From Candidatus Krumholzibacteriota bacterium (GTDB taxonomy: Bacteria > Krumholzibacteriota > Krumholzibacteriia > Krumholzibacteriales > Krumholzibacteriaceae), in the NCBI GenBank assembly GCA_016933255.1, contig JAFGBF010000027.1:1-64000 (forward strand): a stretch of 64,000 bases of DNA, written 5' to 3'. The notes under the pieces were generated by a model that was not told the DNA's origin, ran no database searches, and saw only the letters and a program-made list of their open reading frames with translations. Below, piece by piece: positions 25,931 through 34,813 of the stretch. The position numbers and the translations under genes were made by a program. Each line of letters starts with the position of its first letter. Within the stretch, counting starts at the first letter, position 1.

Positions 25931-26732
25931 CGATATAGTAAATATCATTTCAGCAGAAAAATATAAATTGCTCAGGCGCAGATCAAGTGCGGCGATGCTG
26001 TTCGGCGTTGTTATTCTTTCTGTCCTGTTATTCCTTTCGGTCGATCTTGCTGCCCAGAGGGACTGGATCGGTATTCCCAGCGGTTTTTATCTTGCTTCTG
26101 TAGCTATCGGATGGATGGTGAATATCATTGCTTTGTTGACGATCATGATAGTAGCCTTCCAGATCTCCGGCGAATTTGCCCTTGGTACGGTAAAACCTGC
26201 CTGGACGAGGCCCATAAGGAGAAGCGCGTGGTTTGTCGGCAAGCTTATTTCCGTATCAGCCGTTTCATCAGTTCTATTTATGATTTCTTTTGCCACGATC
26301 ACACTTCTTGCGTCGATGAAATACGGTTTTTCTGATCTCATGGAGAAGGACTATCTCGTACACGCGTTTTCAGCCCTGGCAGGACGGTATATTCTGGCTT
26401 CTTTTCTAACGCTTGTGTCTTTCTGGGCTCTCGCCGCGGTCACGGCTATGTTTGCTGCCTGCTTTGTGAGGCCGGGAAGTACTATTGCTGTTACAGTCGT
26501 TCTATCATTTTTGATGAGTGTTATTGCCATCTTCAGGCAGGCTGCTCCATTTCTTCTCAGCAGCGCCCTCAGCATGCCGTTTCAGCAGATGAAAATGATG
26601 TCAAAAGGATTACCGGTGCCTCTTGAATGGAATGATCTTACGTGGCAGACCATGGCCTGTGCATCGGCATATTTGATTCTGGCCGTTGTTTCCGGTTTAA
26701 TTATTATAAATAAAAAGGAAGTTACTTTCTGA
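25923..26732 (+). CDS. ABC-2 type transporter permease
   Basis: The partner membrane subunit of the preceding ATPase has six likely TM helices: SAAMLFGVVILSVLLFLSV, FYLASVAIGWMVNIIALLTI, VSAVSSVLFMISFATITLLA, ILASFLTLVSFWALAAVTAM, IAVTVVLSFLMSVIAIF and ASAYLILAVVSGLIII. ATG 25923 lies after GGGAG and overlaps the ATPase by 8 bases. Substrate unknown; similar pairs export lipids, polysaccharides or small toxins, or act in gliding and immunity. Confidence 0.88.
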   Translation: MTDDIVNIISAEKYKLLRRRSSAAMLFGVVILSVLLFLSVDLAAQRDWIGIPSGFYLASVAIGWMVNIIALLTIMIVAFQISGEFALGTVKPAWTRPIRRSAWFVGKLISVSAVSSVLFMISFATITLLASMKYGFSDLMEKDYLVHAFSALAGRYILASFLTLVSFWALAAVTAMFAACFVRPGSTIAVTVVLSFLMSVIAIFRQAAPFLLSSALSMPFQQMKMMSKGLPVPLEWNDLTWQTMACASAYLILAVVSGLIIINKKEVTF

Positions 26733-26760
26733 TAATAGACAGACAGGAGCATAAGAAGAT

Positions 26761-28323
26761 ATGCGATTGAGATTATCACCGGTGAGAATAGGCCTGGACA
26801 GGGCCGTCAGCCTTATAGCGCTTATCAGTTTTATCGTGATCCTTTATCCGGTTCATCCGCTGGCCGGCGATCAGGATGCGTTCAGTATTTCCACACTCAG
26901 CGTGGCAGATAAAGTGCTGGATCTTGAAACTGTCGATTTTGACCAGGATGGATTGAAGGATATTCTTGTAGTCCACCGCAAGGGATTGCAGCCTGATGAA
27001 ACGCGTTGGATATCGATATTCCTGCAGGGTAGAGGCGGTGATTTTTCCACTGCGGCGGACCAGTCCTGGGAAATAGATACCACCGCGGTCATTCTCGATG
27101 TGGGAGATGTGTACGGGGATCCAAAGAAAGAGATTTGTTTCCTGTCTGCTGTGGGTGTTTTCTATTATACGATGGAAGAAAGGTCTTTTAATACGATCCC
27201 CCAAAAATTGTTCGATTCACAGGGACTAGCCGTACATCCATCGAAAAGGAACATTCCCGTGATAAATTTTGTGAGAGACTGGAATGGCGATGGAATAGAG
27301 GAGATCGGTATCTATCAGTTTGAAGGTCTGTCGATATTCTCCCCCGATTCAACTCATCGGTATGACAATAATAACAAGTTGACGGTAGAACTCGATACCT
27401 ATATGCACAGCAGAAAAATCGTGGAGGATCAGGATCAGACTGCCGGTTTAAGTGCGACTTTTCGCTTTCCCACTACAAGGATCATTGATTATAACGCGGA
27501 TGGCCGTGAAGACCTTATTGCGACTGTAAGCGAAAGGATCTTCGTTTATATTCAGGACGAAAACGGCTCATTTTCAGGTGAACCCTATGCCGATGTGGTC
27601 TTTGATGTGAGGACGCAGAAGGAGAAGATAGAGGATATTGCATTTGCCCAGACGGTAATGCGGGACCTGAACGATGACGGATATGCGGACGCGATAGTGA
27701 CCAAGCAGTCATCCCAGGGGTTGTCCAATTTCCGATGCGCCATAAACATCTTCTATGGTACGTCCGGAGGGTTTTCAGAGAAACCCGATCAGGTCATAAT
27801 CTCGGAGGGGACGGCTTCTGAACGCACTATTGTCAGGGACGTCAACGGGGATGGACAACTCGATATGATACTTCCGTCGATCAAGATAAGTATAACGTCG
27901 ATAATCAGGTTTCTTTTGACTAAATCAGTGCCGATAAATTTCAATATATTCCTTTTGCACGAAGACGGCAGATACTCTGACCGTCCTGATTTCTCAAAGG
28001 AAGTGAAATTCAAGATCGACTTCTCTGGTGAGACGGATGTCCAGGCTGTTAGCCTGCAAGGCGATTTTAACGGGGATGATAGGAAGGATTTTGTCTTTGG
28101 GACAGGAGAGGATGAGCTGTCGATATTCCTCGGCGTTTCAGGTGATAAAGAGAGGATATATTCCAAAAAGCCGGTGGTCAGACTCGATGTCCCTGCCTTT
28201 GGAGAACTCCTTTCCCTTGATCTAGATGACAATGGATACTCGGATATGGTGATCTATTATCCCCAGAGTAAAACAAGAAAAGGCATGATAAACGTCATGG
28301 TCAACAGGGAAAAGATCCGGTGA
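26761..28323 (+). CDS. Exported FG-GAP/VCBS repeat protein
   Basis: An N-terminal hydrophobic segment (AVSLIALISFIVILYPVHPLAG) acts as signal. The mature ~480 residues contain several calcium-binding FG-GAP blades: VDFDQDGLKDILVV, VRDWNGDGIEEIGIY, IIDYNADGREDLIATV, VMRDLNDDGYADAIVT, VRDVNGDGQLDMILP, LQGDFNGDDRKDFVFG and LDLDDNGYSDMVIYY. Seven blades fit a beta-propeller. Such proteins act on the surface in binding, not catalysis. GGAG is upstream of the ATG, and the gene follows the ABC exporter by 28 bases, so it may be one unit with it. Confidence 0.88.
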   Translation: MRLRLSPVRIGLDRAVSLIALISFIVILYPVHPLAGDQDAFSISTLSVADKVLDLETVDFDQDGLKDILVVHRKGLQPDETRWISIFLQGRGGDFSTAADQSWEIDTTAVILDVGDVYGDPKKEICFLSAVGVFYYTMEERSFNTIPQKLFDSQGLAVHPSKRNIPVINFVRDWNGDGIEEIGIYQFEGLSIFSPDSTHRYDNNNKLTVELDTYMHSRKIVEDQDQTAGLSATFRFPTTRIIDYNADGREDLIATVSERIFVYIQDENGSFSGEPYADVVFDVRTQKEKIEDIAFAQTVMRDLNDDGYADAIVTKQSSQGLSNFRCAINIFYGTSGGFSEKPDQVIISEGTASERTIVRDVNGDGQLDMILPSIKISITSIIRFLLTKSVPINFNIFLLHEDGRYSDRPDFSKEVKFKIDFSGETDVQAVSLQGDFNGDDRKDFVFGTGEDELSIFLGVSGDKERIYSKKPVVRLDVPAFGELLSLDLDDNGYSDMVIYYPQSKTRKGMINVMVNREKIR

Positions 28324-28386
28324 GATCGTCTAGATCGTCTTGTCATCCTGAGATCAGCATAAGGCAGGGTGTAACTCGGGAGGTGT
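28324..28386. other. Convergent gap with tandem GATCGTCT repeats
   Basis: A short 63-base gap between convergent genes contains GATCGTCTA-GATCGTCTT, a direct repeat of 8 bases. No convincing terminator hairpin is visible. Confidence 0.4.
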
Positions 28387-29721
28387 CTATATTCTCCTGA
28401 TCGATTCCATGATCAACATTGCGCATGCCTTCGATGCACCGGTATTATTCTTTATGAATGATTCCGCTTTCCTCCCGGCTTCCCTGATCGCATCAGGATC
28501 ACCAAGAAAAAATCCGGCCCGGTCAACGAGGTCTGCCGCGTCCTTTACGGTCGATGCTGCGCCCAATTCTATCAGTCTGGCCGCTTCCCATGCGTTATTG
28601 CACCTGGGCCCGAAGAATACGGGAATCCCCCATACGGCGGGTTCCATGATGTTGTGCACGCCTGTCGTCCATCCGCCGCCGACATAGGCCAGGGTGCCGG
28701 CCCCGTAAAGCTCCGCGAGATAACCGAGCCCGTCAGCAATGATCACGTCGGCATCAGTCTCCATATCGTCGCTTATCGTTGACAGCCTCTTGTGTCTGAC
28801 CGAGTATTTGTCAAGTGTATCCTCGATTTCTTTCAATCTGCGGCGATCGATCTCGTGAGGAGCGATTATCAGCCTGATGTCGCTGAAATCCGAAAGAAGT
28901 TTTTTAAATGCCGGGATAACCAGCCGTTCATCGCCTGGCCACGTACTGCCGGCGATGAGAAACCTGTTTTCCATAGAATGAAAAATTCTTCCCGGAGATA
29001 TTTTCGAGTTTTCAAGCCTCGTAACCACCTGATCAAAACGGATATCGCCGGTCGCGATAATTTTCACATCATCGGAAAGCTGTCTTCTGAATGATTCAGC
29101 ATCATCCTCTGAGACAGACGCGATCGCTGTCATCAACGAATAGAGCTTCTTGTAGTAGTATCTTTTGATACCGGGGAGATCTCTTCCTTCTGAACCAAGA
29201 CTGGCAGAAAGGATCAGTTGCGGGATTTTCCTTCTTGCGGATCCGGCGACGAGGTTCGGCCAGAGATCATATCTGACATAGACGATGAGATCGGGGCGAA
29301 GAAGTTCCAGGCAGGATCGGACATTTCGAATCGTGTCGAATGGCAGATATTCCACGAATGTTATCAGCCGGTGTTTATCCTTCTTTTCAAAATTGCTGAA
29401 GTATTCATATCCGGAAGGAGAATAGAAAGTAAGGGCCACCTGACAAGATCTTTCAGATGTTTCCTCGAGAATATCCAGAACCGGCTTTACCTGCAGATAT
29501 TCGCCGACTGATGAGACATGTATCCAGATCAATGGTATTTTTCTGTCAATTTCTGCAGCGGCAGCCCCCCATCGTTCCCTGATCCCTTTTCTCGCCTTTA
29601 CAGTCCGGGAGATCTTTTTGCTGAAGAAGGCGCATATCTTCGAAACTGCCAGGACCAGCGGTAGGAAAAGGTTGTAAAAAATCAGAATCACCGCCATCGG
29701 GTTTTTCCTTTGTGATCTCAA
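28387..29721 (-). CDS. waaA: 3-deoxy-D-manno-octulosonic acid (Kdo) transferase
   Basis: WaaA transfers Kdo from CMP-Kdo to the lipid A precursor at the inner membrane, the first core step of LPS. Key regions are an N-terminal hydrophobic segment (AVILIFYNLFLPLVLAV), RERWG, IWIHVSSVGEYLQVKPVL, VYVRYDLWPNL, FLIAGSTWPGDERLVI and the late GTLAYVGGGWTTGVHNIMEP loop. Length (444 aa) is slightly longer than the usual ~420-430. The start is TTG 29721, overlapping the upstream stop; ATG 29697 is the alternative. It is downstream of a heptosyltransferase-like gene, a typical LPS pair. Confidence 0.93.
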   Translation of the reverse strand: MRSQRKNPMAVILIFYNLFLPLVLAVSKICAFFSKKISRTVKARKGIRERWGAAAAEIDRKIPLIWIHVSSVGEYLQVKPVLDILEETSERSCQVALTFYSPSGYEYFSNFEKKDKHRLITFVEYLPFDTIRNVRSCLELLRPDLIVYVRYDLWPNLVAGSARRKIPQLILSASLGSEGRDLPGIKRYYYKKLYSLMTAIASVSEDDAESFRRQLSDDVKIIATGDIRFDQVVTRLENSKISPGRIFHSMENRFLIAGSTWPGDERLVIPAFKKLLSDFSDIRLIIAPHEIDRRRLKEIEDTLDKYSVRHKRLSTISDDMETDADVIIADGLGYLAELYGAGTLAYVGGGWTTGVHNIMEPAVWGIPVFFGPRCNNAWEAARLIELGAASTVKDAADLVDRAGFFLGDPDAIREAGRKAESFIKNNTGASKACAMLIMESIRRI

Positions 29722-30836
29722 TCTGCAGTTCCCGGGTCGTCCAATATCTCCATCGCAGCCTCTAGGACTTTATCCACAGGGATGGAACTCAGGCATTCTT
29801 TAGTATCAAATCGGCAAGGTTTGGAACCGTTTCTTGAGCAGGGCCTGCATGCAAGTGGAATCTCTATTACCTTACTGTTTTTCATCTGAGGGAAAAACCC
29901 GAATTCCTTGACGGTCGGGCCGAAAAGTGCCGCTACCGGGGTCCCTGCAGCTTCAGAAATATGCAGGGGAGCGGAGTCATTTGTAACCAGCAGCCTGCAT
30001 CGTCTCAGGATCGCGGCTGTTTCGAGTACTGTGAGTCTACCTGAAGCATCGATAAGATTATTCTCAGAATCCGCTATCCTGCGGCAAAGTGATGATTCGC
30101 TTTTGTCTCCGATCAGTACTATGGTATGCCCATTTTGCGCCAGTCTTGAGACAAGATCATGAAAATACTCCTCGGGCCAGCGTTTCGTATCCCACCTTGC
30201 CCCAGGGGCTATTGCGATGAGGGAGTTGTTCTTAAAACCCGCCGATTCGATCAGCTCGTCCGCTTTTTCAAATGCTTTTTCCGGGATAGTAAGATGATGA
30301 TCCTTTCCCGAGAGCCTTATCCCCAGACCTTCCGCAAGTTCGAGATATCTGTCCCTGATAGGCGATATTCCCTCAAAGAAGTTCTGTTTCTTTCTGATAA
30401 GAAGTATCTTTTTCGAGTGGTATTTTTTTATCCTCAAGACCCTTCCCGAATTAAGGAAGAAGGTCAGAAGCAGGCTTCGCACTACATTATGAGCATCGAT
30501 GATGATATCGTAATCATCGTTCCTTAACTTACGATATAGAGTGAACAGGCCGGTAAGGCCCCGGCCGTCAAGCGTAAAGATCGTTCTGATTTCGGGGGCC
30601 GGGGCAAATACTTCTGCGTATTCGCTTTTTGTGGCCAGGTCTATTTTGCTCTGGGGAAATCCCATTTTGATCTCTTTCAGAAGGGGGTCGAGAAGGACGA
30701 GATCACCGAGGGAACTGAACCGGATGATCAGAATATTCAGGTCTTTTTGGACTCCGTTTTTTTCGAGCATGTCCAGATTCTCCAGGAGCAGACGACTTTG
30801 GATACGGCCTTGAATATACTTCAAAAAACTATACAA
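29718..30836 (-). CDS. Glycosyltransferase family 9 (heptosyltransferase-like)
   Basis: The protein resembles ADP-heptose:LPS heptosyltransferases, which extend the inner core. Motifs are NILIIRFSSLGDLVLLDPLLKE at the N-terminal domain, IIDAHNVVRS, LIAIAPGARWDTKRWPEEYF and LVTNDSAPLHISEAAGTPVAALFG near residue 285-310, then CRPCSR...PCRFDTKECL. The frame opens at TTG 30836, but no Shine-Dalgarno is seen there. ATG 30770 has TGGAG upstream and starts MLEKNGVQKDLNILIIRF. It overlaps waaA by 4 bases, so the two are coupled. Confidence 0.88.
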   Translation of the reverse strand: MYSFLKYIQGRIQSRLLLENLDMLEKNGVQKDLNILIIRFSSLGDLVLLDPLLKEIKMGFPQSKIDLATKSEYAEVFAPAPEIRTIFTLDGRGLTGLFTLYRKLRNDDYDIIIDAHNVVRSLLLTFFLNSGRVLRIKKYHSKKILLIRKKQNFFEGISPIRDRYLELAEGLGIRLSGKDHHLTIPEKAFEKADELIESAGFKNNSLIAIAPGARWDTKRWPEEYFHDLVSRLAQNGHTIVLIGDKSESSLCRRIADSENNLIDASGRLTVLETAAILRRCRLLVTNDSAPLHISEAAGTPVAALFGPTVKEFGFFPQMKNSKVIEIPLACRPCSRNGSKPCRFDTKECLSSIPVDKVLEAAMEILDDPGTAD

Positions 30837-31116
30837 GGCTAGATATTACTTTTAGTTGCGGGTAGCAATGATCATAAGATATGCAGAATTGTACTTCGTT
30901 GAAAATCTTGCTGATAAGTGATATTCTACACTTAAACAAGAAGACAATAAGAGATAAGTGCTGAAATAAGGTGATAATAGACAAAGATTTTTAATTAAAG
31001 TTTGTAATTTCAGTTTTAATTGATTATATTATTCCGTCTTTTGCAGTGATTTAGGATGTATTATCGTAACTTCTGTGTTCACAAATGGTTGATATGGAAG
31101 GGCAGGGCGAGTCTTA
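30837..31116 (+). other. AT-rich divergent intergenic region
   Basis: This 280-base gap between the glycosyltransferase and the XRE-cupin gene is strongly AT-rich and has no credible coding frame. It contains AAGTG-ATATTCTA-CACTT and a promoter-like pair at 31002-31030. Confidence 0.5.
31002..31030 (+). promoter_or_regulatory. Promoter for the XRE-cupin gene pair
   Basis: TTGTAA at 31002-31007, a 17-base spacer and TATATT at 31025-31030 (4 and 5 of 6 to consensus). The spacing is ideal and the surrounding sequence AT-rich; it sits 86 bases upstream of the gene. Confidence 0.5.
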
Positions 31117-31677
31117 ATGGTAAGAAAGAATGAAATAGGGTCCCGGATTAAAAGTTTTCGGTTGGCAAAAGGGCTTACTCTCAAGGATATAGAGTTGAAA
31201 GCGGAAGTTTCTGCGACTCACGTTTCAGAGATCGAACGGGGTATGACTTCTCCTACCGTTGGCGCCCTGTCGAAGATAGCAAAAGCTATGGGGACTGACG
31301 TGGCTTATTTTGTAGAGAAGAGAAACACGAAGAAGATCTCGGTCGTTAATAAAAAAAACAGAAAAAAAATGCAGTTCATCGGCTGGGGGGCTACCTACTA
31401 TTCCCTGACTCAGGATATTCCCAACCCCATGATATCTTTCCTCGAAGTAGAACTCGAGCCCGGGATAGCAAGGTCGGAAGAGACAAGTACCCATGATGGA
31501 GAAGAATTTGCCCTCGTAACGAAGGGTGTAATGGAGATAATTATCGGTTCGGATAAATATATTCTGAAAGAGGGAGACAGTATCCACTATAAGGCGAATA
31601 AACCGCACGCCATGAGAAATATCGGCGATGCCAAGTGCAGAGCGATCTGGGTGACTATGCCCCCTTACAGTCTGTGA
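31117..31677 (+). CDS. XRE-family regulator with cupin domain (first of tandem pair)
   Basis: The N-terminal HTH (residues ~8-62) has IGSRIKSFRLAKGLTLKDIE, AEVSATHVSEIERGMTSPTV and LSKIAKAMGTDVAYF. A basic linker leads to a cupin_2 barrel (~110-182) with HDGEEFALVTKGVMEIIIG, LKEGDSIHYKANKPHAMRN and AIWVTMPP. Such regulators bind DNA and sense a small ligand through the cupin pocket (PuuR/SutR-like), often for polyamine, sulfur or carbohydrate genes. The next gene is a paralogue 31 bases downstream. No obvious target gene is adjacent except OmpA and DUF1844. Confidence 0.92.
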   Translation: MVRKNEIGSRIKSFRLAKGLTLKDIELKAEVSATHVSEIERGMTSPTVGALSKIAKAMGTDVAYFVEKRNTKKISVVNKKNRKKMQFIGWGATYYSLTQDIPNPMISFLEVELEPGIARSEETSTHDGEEFALVTKGVMEIIIGSDKYILKEGDSIHYKANKPHAMRNIGDAKCRAIWVTMPPYSL

Positions 31678-31708
31678 AGTGATCCGGTATTCTTTAAAGG
31701 AGATCAAT

Positions 31709-32272
31709 ATGATATCAAAAGAAGAGATAGGACGCAGGATCAAGAAGGTCAGGGAGCAGATGCATATGACCCTGAAGAATGTCGAAGCCAAGGCGAATAT
31801 TTCCGCGACACATATATCGGAAATAGAGAGAGGGAAGACCTCGCCGACGATAGGGGCTCTTTTGAGGATTGCGGATGCTCTGGAAAAGGATCCGGCCTAT
31901 TTTATCGAGGCCGATGAGCTTGCCGACGTGTCGTTTGTTGCCCTTGAAGACAGGCAGAAAGAAGCCCTCAATCGAGCCGAAGGGGCGGTTGAAAGGTTGA
32001 CTTATTCCATCCCCAGCGGAAAGATCAATGCCCAGCTTATTACTCTTGCGCCGACAAGCAATACGGCAATAGATCTTCATGAGCACGATTGTGATGAATC
32101 AGCTCTTGTCCTGAAGGGAAATATGATTTTCAATGTTGATGACGAGAGATACGAACTGACAGAAGGGGACAGCATATATTTCCTGGCTAGTCAGCCTCAC
32201 GGGTATATTAATGCTTCGGCAGAGAATGAAGCGCAAATGATCTGGTTTGCTTCTGAACGAGGTGTCGAGTAA
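31709..32272 (+). CDS. XRE-family regulator with cupin domain (second of tandem pair)
   Basis: This paralogue shares the layout of the preceding gene: HTH with IGRRIKKVREQMHMTLKNVE, ANISATHISEIERGKTSPTI and LLRIADALEKDPAYF, then a cupin with HEHDCDESALVLKGNMIFNV, LTEGDSIYFLASQPHGYIN and MIWFASE. The start is ATG 31709 after AAAGGAGATCAAT; the frame extends to 31679. It carries HEHDxDE metal-type cupin ligands, which the first copy has only in part (STHDGEE). The pair likely arose by tandem duplication and may form heterodimers. A terminator follows. Confidence 0.92.
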   Translation: MISKEEIGRRIKKVREQMHMTLKNVEAKANISATHISEIERGKTSPTIGALLRIADALEKDPAYFIEADELADVSFVALEDRQKEALNRAEGAVERLTYSIPSGKINAQLITLAPTSNTAIDLHEHDCDESALVLKGNMIFNVDDERYELTEGDSIYFLASQPHGYINASAENEAQMIWFASERGVE

Positions 32273-32295
32273 TTCAACAGGAATATTGGTGTAAC

Positions 32296-32327
32296 AAGCC
32301 GGGCCGCATAGCGGTCCGGCTTTTTTT
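32296..32327 (+). terminator. Rho-independent terminator after the XRE-cupin pair
   Basis: AAGCCGGGCCGC-ATA-GCGGTCCGGCTT gives a 12-bp stem with one G-T pair and a 3-base loop, merging into seven T. It ends the regulator transcript. Confidence 0.92.
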
Positions 32328-32341
32328 AGGGATGATTTTCA

Positions 32342-32371
32342 TTGACACGATATTTTTTTAAAATCTATAGT
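32342..32371 (+). promoter_or_regulatory. Promoter for the DUF1844-OmpA transcript
   Basis: TTGACA at 32342-32347 is perfect; TATAGT at 32366-32371 matches 5 of 6, with an 18-base AT-rich spacer. It lies just past the upstream terminator and 26 bases before the start codon. Confidence 0.7.
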
Positions 32372-32396
32372 CTATCAGGAGAAAGGGGGAATTGAA

Positions 32397-32810
32397 TTGA
32401 ATGAGATGGAAGATATCACAGACAACGATGGTAATTCGAACGAAGAGTTTTTGTTTCATCAACTTCTCGCGATGTTTCAGGCTCTGGCACTTCAACAGTT
32501 GGGCAAGTTGATGAATCCGATAACCGGAAAAGTGGAGAGAGACTTGCAACAGGCAAAAATCACGATCGACATGATCAGTATGCTACAGAAGAAAACTAAA
32601 GGTAATCTGGCCGATCGTGAAAAGATGATGATCGACAATATCCTTCTTGAGTTGAGGATGAATTACGTTGACGAAAGTAATCGTCCTGATGATGATGCCG
32701 AAATAGATTCGGAAGATGATAACTCCAAGGTGGATAAGGAAGATACAGCGTCGCAGAAGGAAGATCAGCCGGGCGGAAAAGAGCGGGTTGATAAGAAACA
32801 GGAGGAATAG
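32397..32810 (+). CDS. DUF1844 family protein
   Basis: The ~70-residue core matches the DUF1844 pattern: FLFHQLLAMFQALALQQLGK, NPITGKVERDLQQAKITIDM, LQKKTKGNL and MIDNILLELRMNYVD. Function of the family is unknown; it is small, helical and common in many phyla. The last ~45 residues are acidic and low complexity (DDDAEIDSEDDNSK), beyond the family core. TTG 32397 has GGGGGA at a good distance. It precedes ompA by 47 bases, so both may be co-transcribed. Confidence 0.85.
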   Translation: MNEMEDITDNDGNSNEEFLFHQLLAMFQALALQQLGKLMNPITGKVERDLQQAKITIDMISMLQKKTKGNLADREKMMIDNILLELRMNYVDESNRPDDDAEIDSEDDNSKVDKEDTASQKEDQPGGKERVDKKQEE

Positions 32811-32857
32811 GCGAAGACAGGCTGCGTCTATCAGTCAAATGGCTCAGGAGGTCCATA

Positions 32858-34735
32858 ATGCGGACAGTTTTACGATTAGTTCTGGTTCTTGCGGTTGTAA
32901 CATTTTTAGCCGGACTGGCAAATGCTCAGGCATCGTGGGATGGAACTGCCGGCCTGCTTAAAGTACAGGAAGCAGGGACAGTGGGAAAGGGCAAGCTCGT
33001 ATTCAGTCTAGGTTCGTCCTATTATCGCAGATATGGAGTAGCCCTGACAGAGAGCGAAGGCAGTTATTATTACAGCGCGACCGGAACGGATCCGGAAGTG
33101 AATTATAATTTCTTCGTTTCCAGGGCTTCACTTACGCTCGGGTTGAGTGAGTATGTCGAACTCTCGGCATCTCTTGATGTAAGAAACTGGATAATGGTCG
33201 TACCGGATGAATATTCCAACTCTGATTTCGAGACGATCTATCGGGGGGGGCTTGGTGATACGAGGCTTCTGGGTAAACTTTGTATGCCTTTACCTGTAGA
33301 TATGTTCAAGATGGGCGTTCTCGGTTCGGTGAGTTTTCCCACCGGCAACAAAGACCGGAAATTTACCACGGACGAGATCGACTTCGGGATAAAAGGACTT
33401 TTTACCCTGGATTTCACAGATATTCAGAGCTTTGTCCCGACCAAGCTGCATTTCAATCTGGGGTATCAGTTCAACAGGAACGAGACCGATGGCTACGGGG
33501 TACTCGACACAAATAATCCAAACCTCAGCGGTTTTTATCCTCCAGCCTACCCTGCAGTTCCAGACGGTGCTTCAAGTAATTTTAACGATCTGTTCCAGTT
33601 CAGTACAGGATTGGAATTCATTCTAAGGGATACCAGGCTCTTTTTGGAATACTCCCTGGATAATTTCCTGAATGCCGATTACGAAGAGGGCAGCGGGGCA
33701 GTTTATACGAAAAAGAGTATCCATACGATCACGCCGGGGGTATCATACGTTTCTCCAAAAGGTGCGGGGCTTCTCGCTGGAATAGACATAAATCTTAATT
33801 CGGAAGATGACTGGCCGATAACCAATCCGCCTGACTGGATGGCATATCTGGCTTTTTCAGTCGGAGGATTCGTTCTGGCGCAGGACAGCGACGGAGACGG
33901 GATCGAGGATAAAATAGACAAATGCTCCGATCAGCCTGAAGATTTCGACGGTTTCGAAGATGATGACGGCTGCCCTGATCTTGACAATGATGGTGACGGG
34001 ATTCAGGACAGTGTGGATCAGTGTCCTGATCTGGCAGAGGATTTCGACGGTTTCGAGGATGAAAATGGATGTCCCGATCTCGATAATGACGGTGACGGGA
34101 TTCCCGATATAGAGGACAGGTGTCCCAGTGAACCGGAAGATTTCGACGGGTTCGAAGACAGTGACGGATGCCCCGATATAATCCAGGATTCCGACAACGA
34201 CGGTGTTCCTGATGACCAGGACAGATGTCCGCTCAAGTCCGAGGATCTTGATGGATTTCAGGATGATGATGGATGCCCCGACCTTGATAACGATCTCGAT
34301 GGCATCCTGGATGCGAATGACCAGTGTCCAGGGGAACCTGAGACATTCAACGGATATATGGATGAAGATGGATGTCCAGACGAAAGGCCGATAGAGGCAA
34401 AATTCATCCTCAGGGGAGTGAATTTTGAAAGCGGCTCGGCTTCTCTGACACCTGATTCCTATGCGGTCCTTGATCAGGTCGTAAAATCGCTTATGGCTTA
34501 TCCGGAAGTCAAGGTGGAGGCTCGCGGTTATACAGACAGTGTAGGAAGCTGGGAGCTTAACCTTAAACTCTCTGAAAAACGCGCCGACTCGGTGAAACGG
34601 TATCTTGTTAATTCGGGCATCCAGGCTGACAGGATCCTTGCCAAGGGATACGGTGAGGCTGATCCGATCTCGTCTAACAAGACAGCTGCAGGGAGAGCTG
34701 AAAACAGGCGAATCGAGTTCCATAGACTCAATTAA
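32858..34735 (+). CDS. OmpA-family outer-membrane protein with thrombospondin type 3 repeats
   Basis: A signal peptide (RTVLRLVLVLAVVTFLAGLANA) precedes an N-terminal beta-barrel-like region (~30-340, YYRRYGVALTESEG, LTLGLSEYVELSASLDV). Residues ~345-505 hold five Ca-binding type 3 repeats of the DSDGDGIEDKIDKC type, each ~30-35 aa with DFDGFEDDDGCPD. The C-terminal OmpA domain (~510-625) binds peptidoglycan: FILRGVNFESGSASLTPDSY, VEARGYTDSVGSWELNLKLS, LSEKRADSVKRYLV and RAENRRIEF. It tethers the outer membrane to the wall. AGGAGG is 7 bases before the ATG. Confidence 0.95.
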   Translation: MRTVLRLVLVLAVVTFLAGLANAQASWDGTAGLLKVQEAGTVGKGKLVFSLGSSYYRRYGVALTESEGSYYYSATGTDPEVNYNFFVSRASLTLGLSEYVELSASLDVRNWIMVVPDEYSNSDFETIYRGGLGDTRLLGKLCMPLPVDMFKMGVLGSVSFPTGNKDRKFTTDEIDFGIKGLFTLDFTDIQSFVPTKLHFNLGYQFNRNETDGYGVLDTNNPNLSGFYPPAYPAVPDGASSNFNDLFQFSTGLEFILRDTRLFLEYSLDNFLNADYEEGSGAVYTKKSIHTITPGVSYVSPKGAGLLAGIDINLNSEDDWPITNPPDWMAYLAFSVGGFVLAQDSDGDGIEDKIDKCSDQPEDFDGFEDDDGCPDLDNDGDGIQDSVDQCPDLAEDFDGFEDENGCPDLDNDGDGIPDIEDRCPSEPEDFDGFEDSDGCPDIIQDSDNDGVPDDQDRCPLKSEDLDGFQDDDGCPDLDNDLDGILDANDQCPGEPETFNGYMDEDGCPDERPIEAKFILRGVNFESGSASLTPDSYAVLDQVVKSLMAYPEVKVEARGYTDSVGSWELNLKLSEKRADSVKRYLVNSGIQADRILAKGYGEADPISSNKTAAGRAENRRIEFHRLN

Positions 34736-34779
34736 GCCTTGCCGGTTCATTGAAAAGTGATGTCTGTTATAAATTCGAT

Positions 34780-34812
34780 ACTGCCGCGGATGATCGCATG
34801 GTCCGCGGCAGT
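34780..34812. terminator. Hairpin between convergent ompA and mazG
   Basis: ACTGCCGCGGA (34780-34790) pairs with TCCGCGGCAGT (34802-34812) around an 11-base loop; CTTATTTT follows on the plus strand, a fair intrinsic terminator for ompA. It ends one base before the mazG stop codon, so it may serve both directions. Confidence 0.85.
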
Positions 34813-34813
34813 C

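Noticed and set aside
33857-34750. 297-aa minus-strand frame opposite the OmpA type 3 repeats
   Set aside because: Repeat-rich GAT codons leave the reverse frame open; no start site or domain supports a gene.
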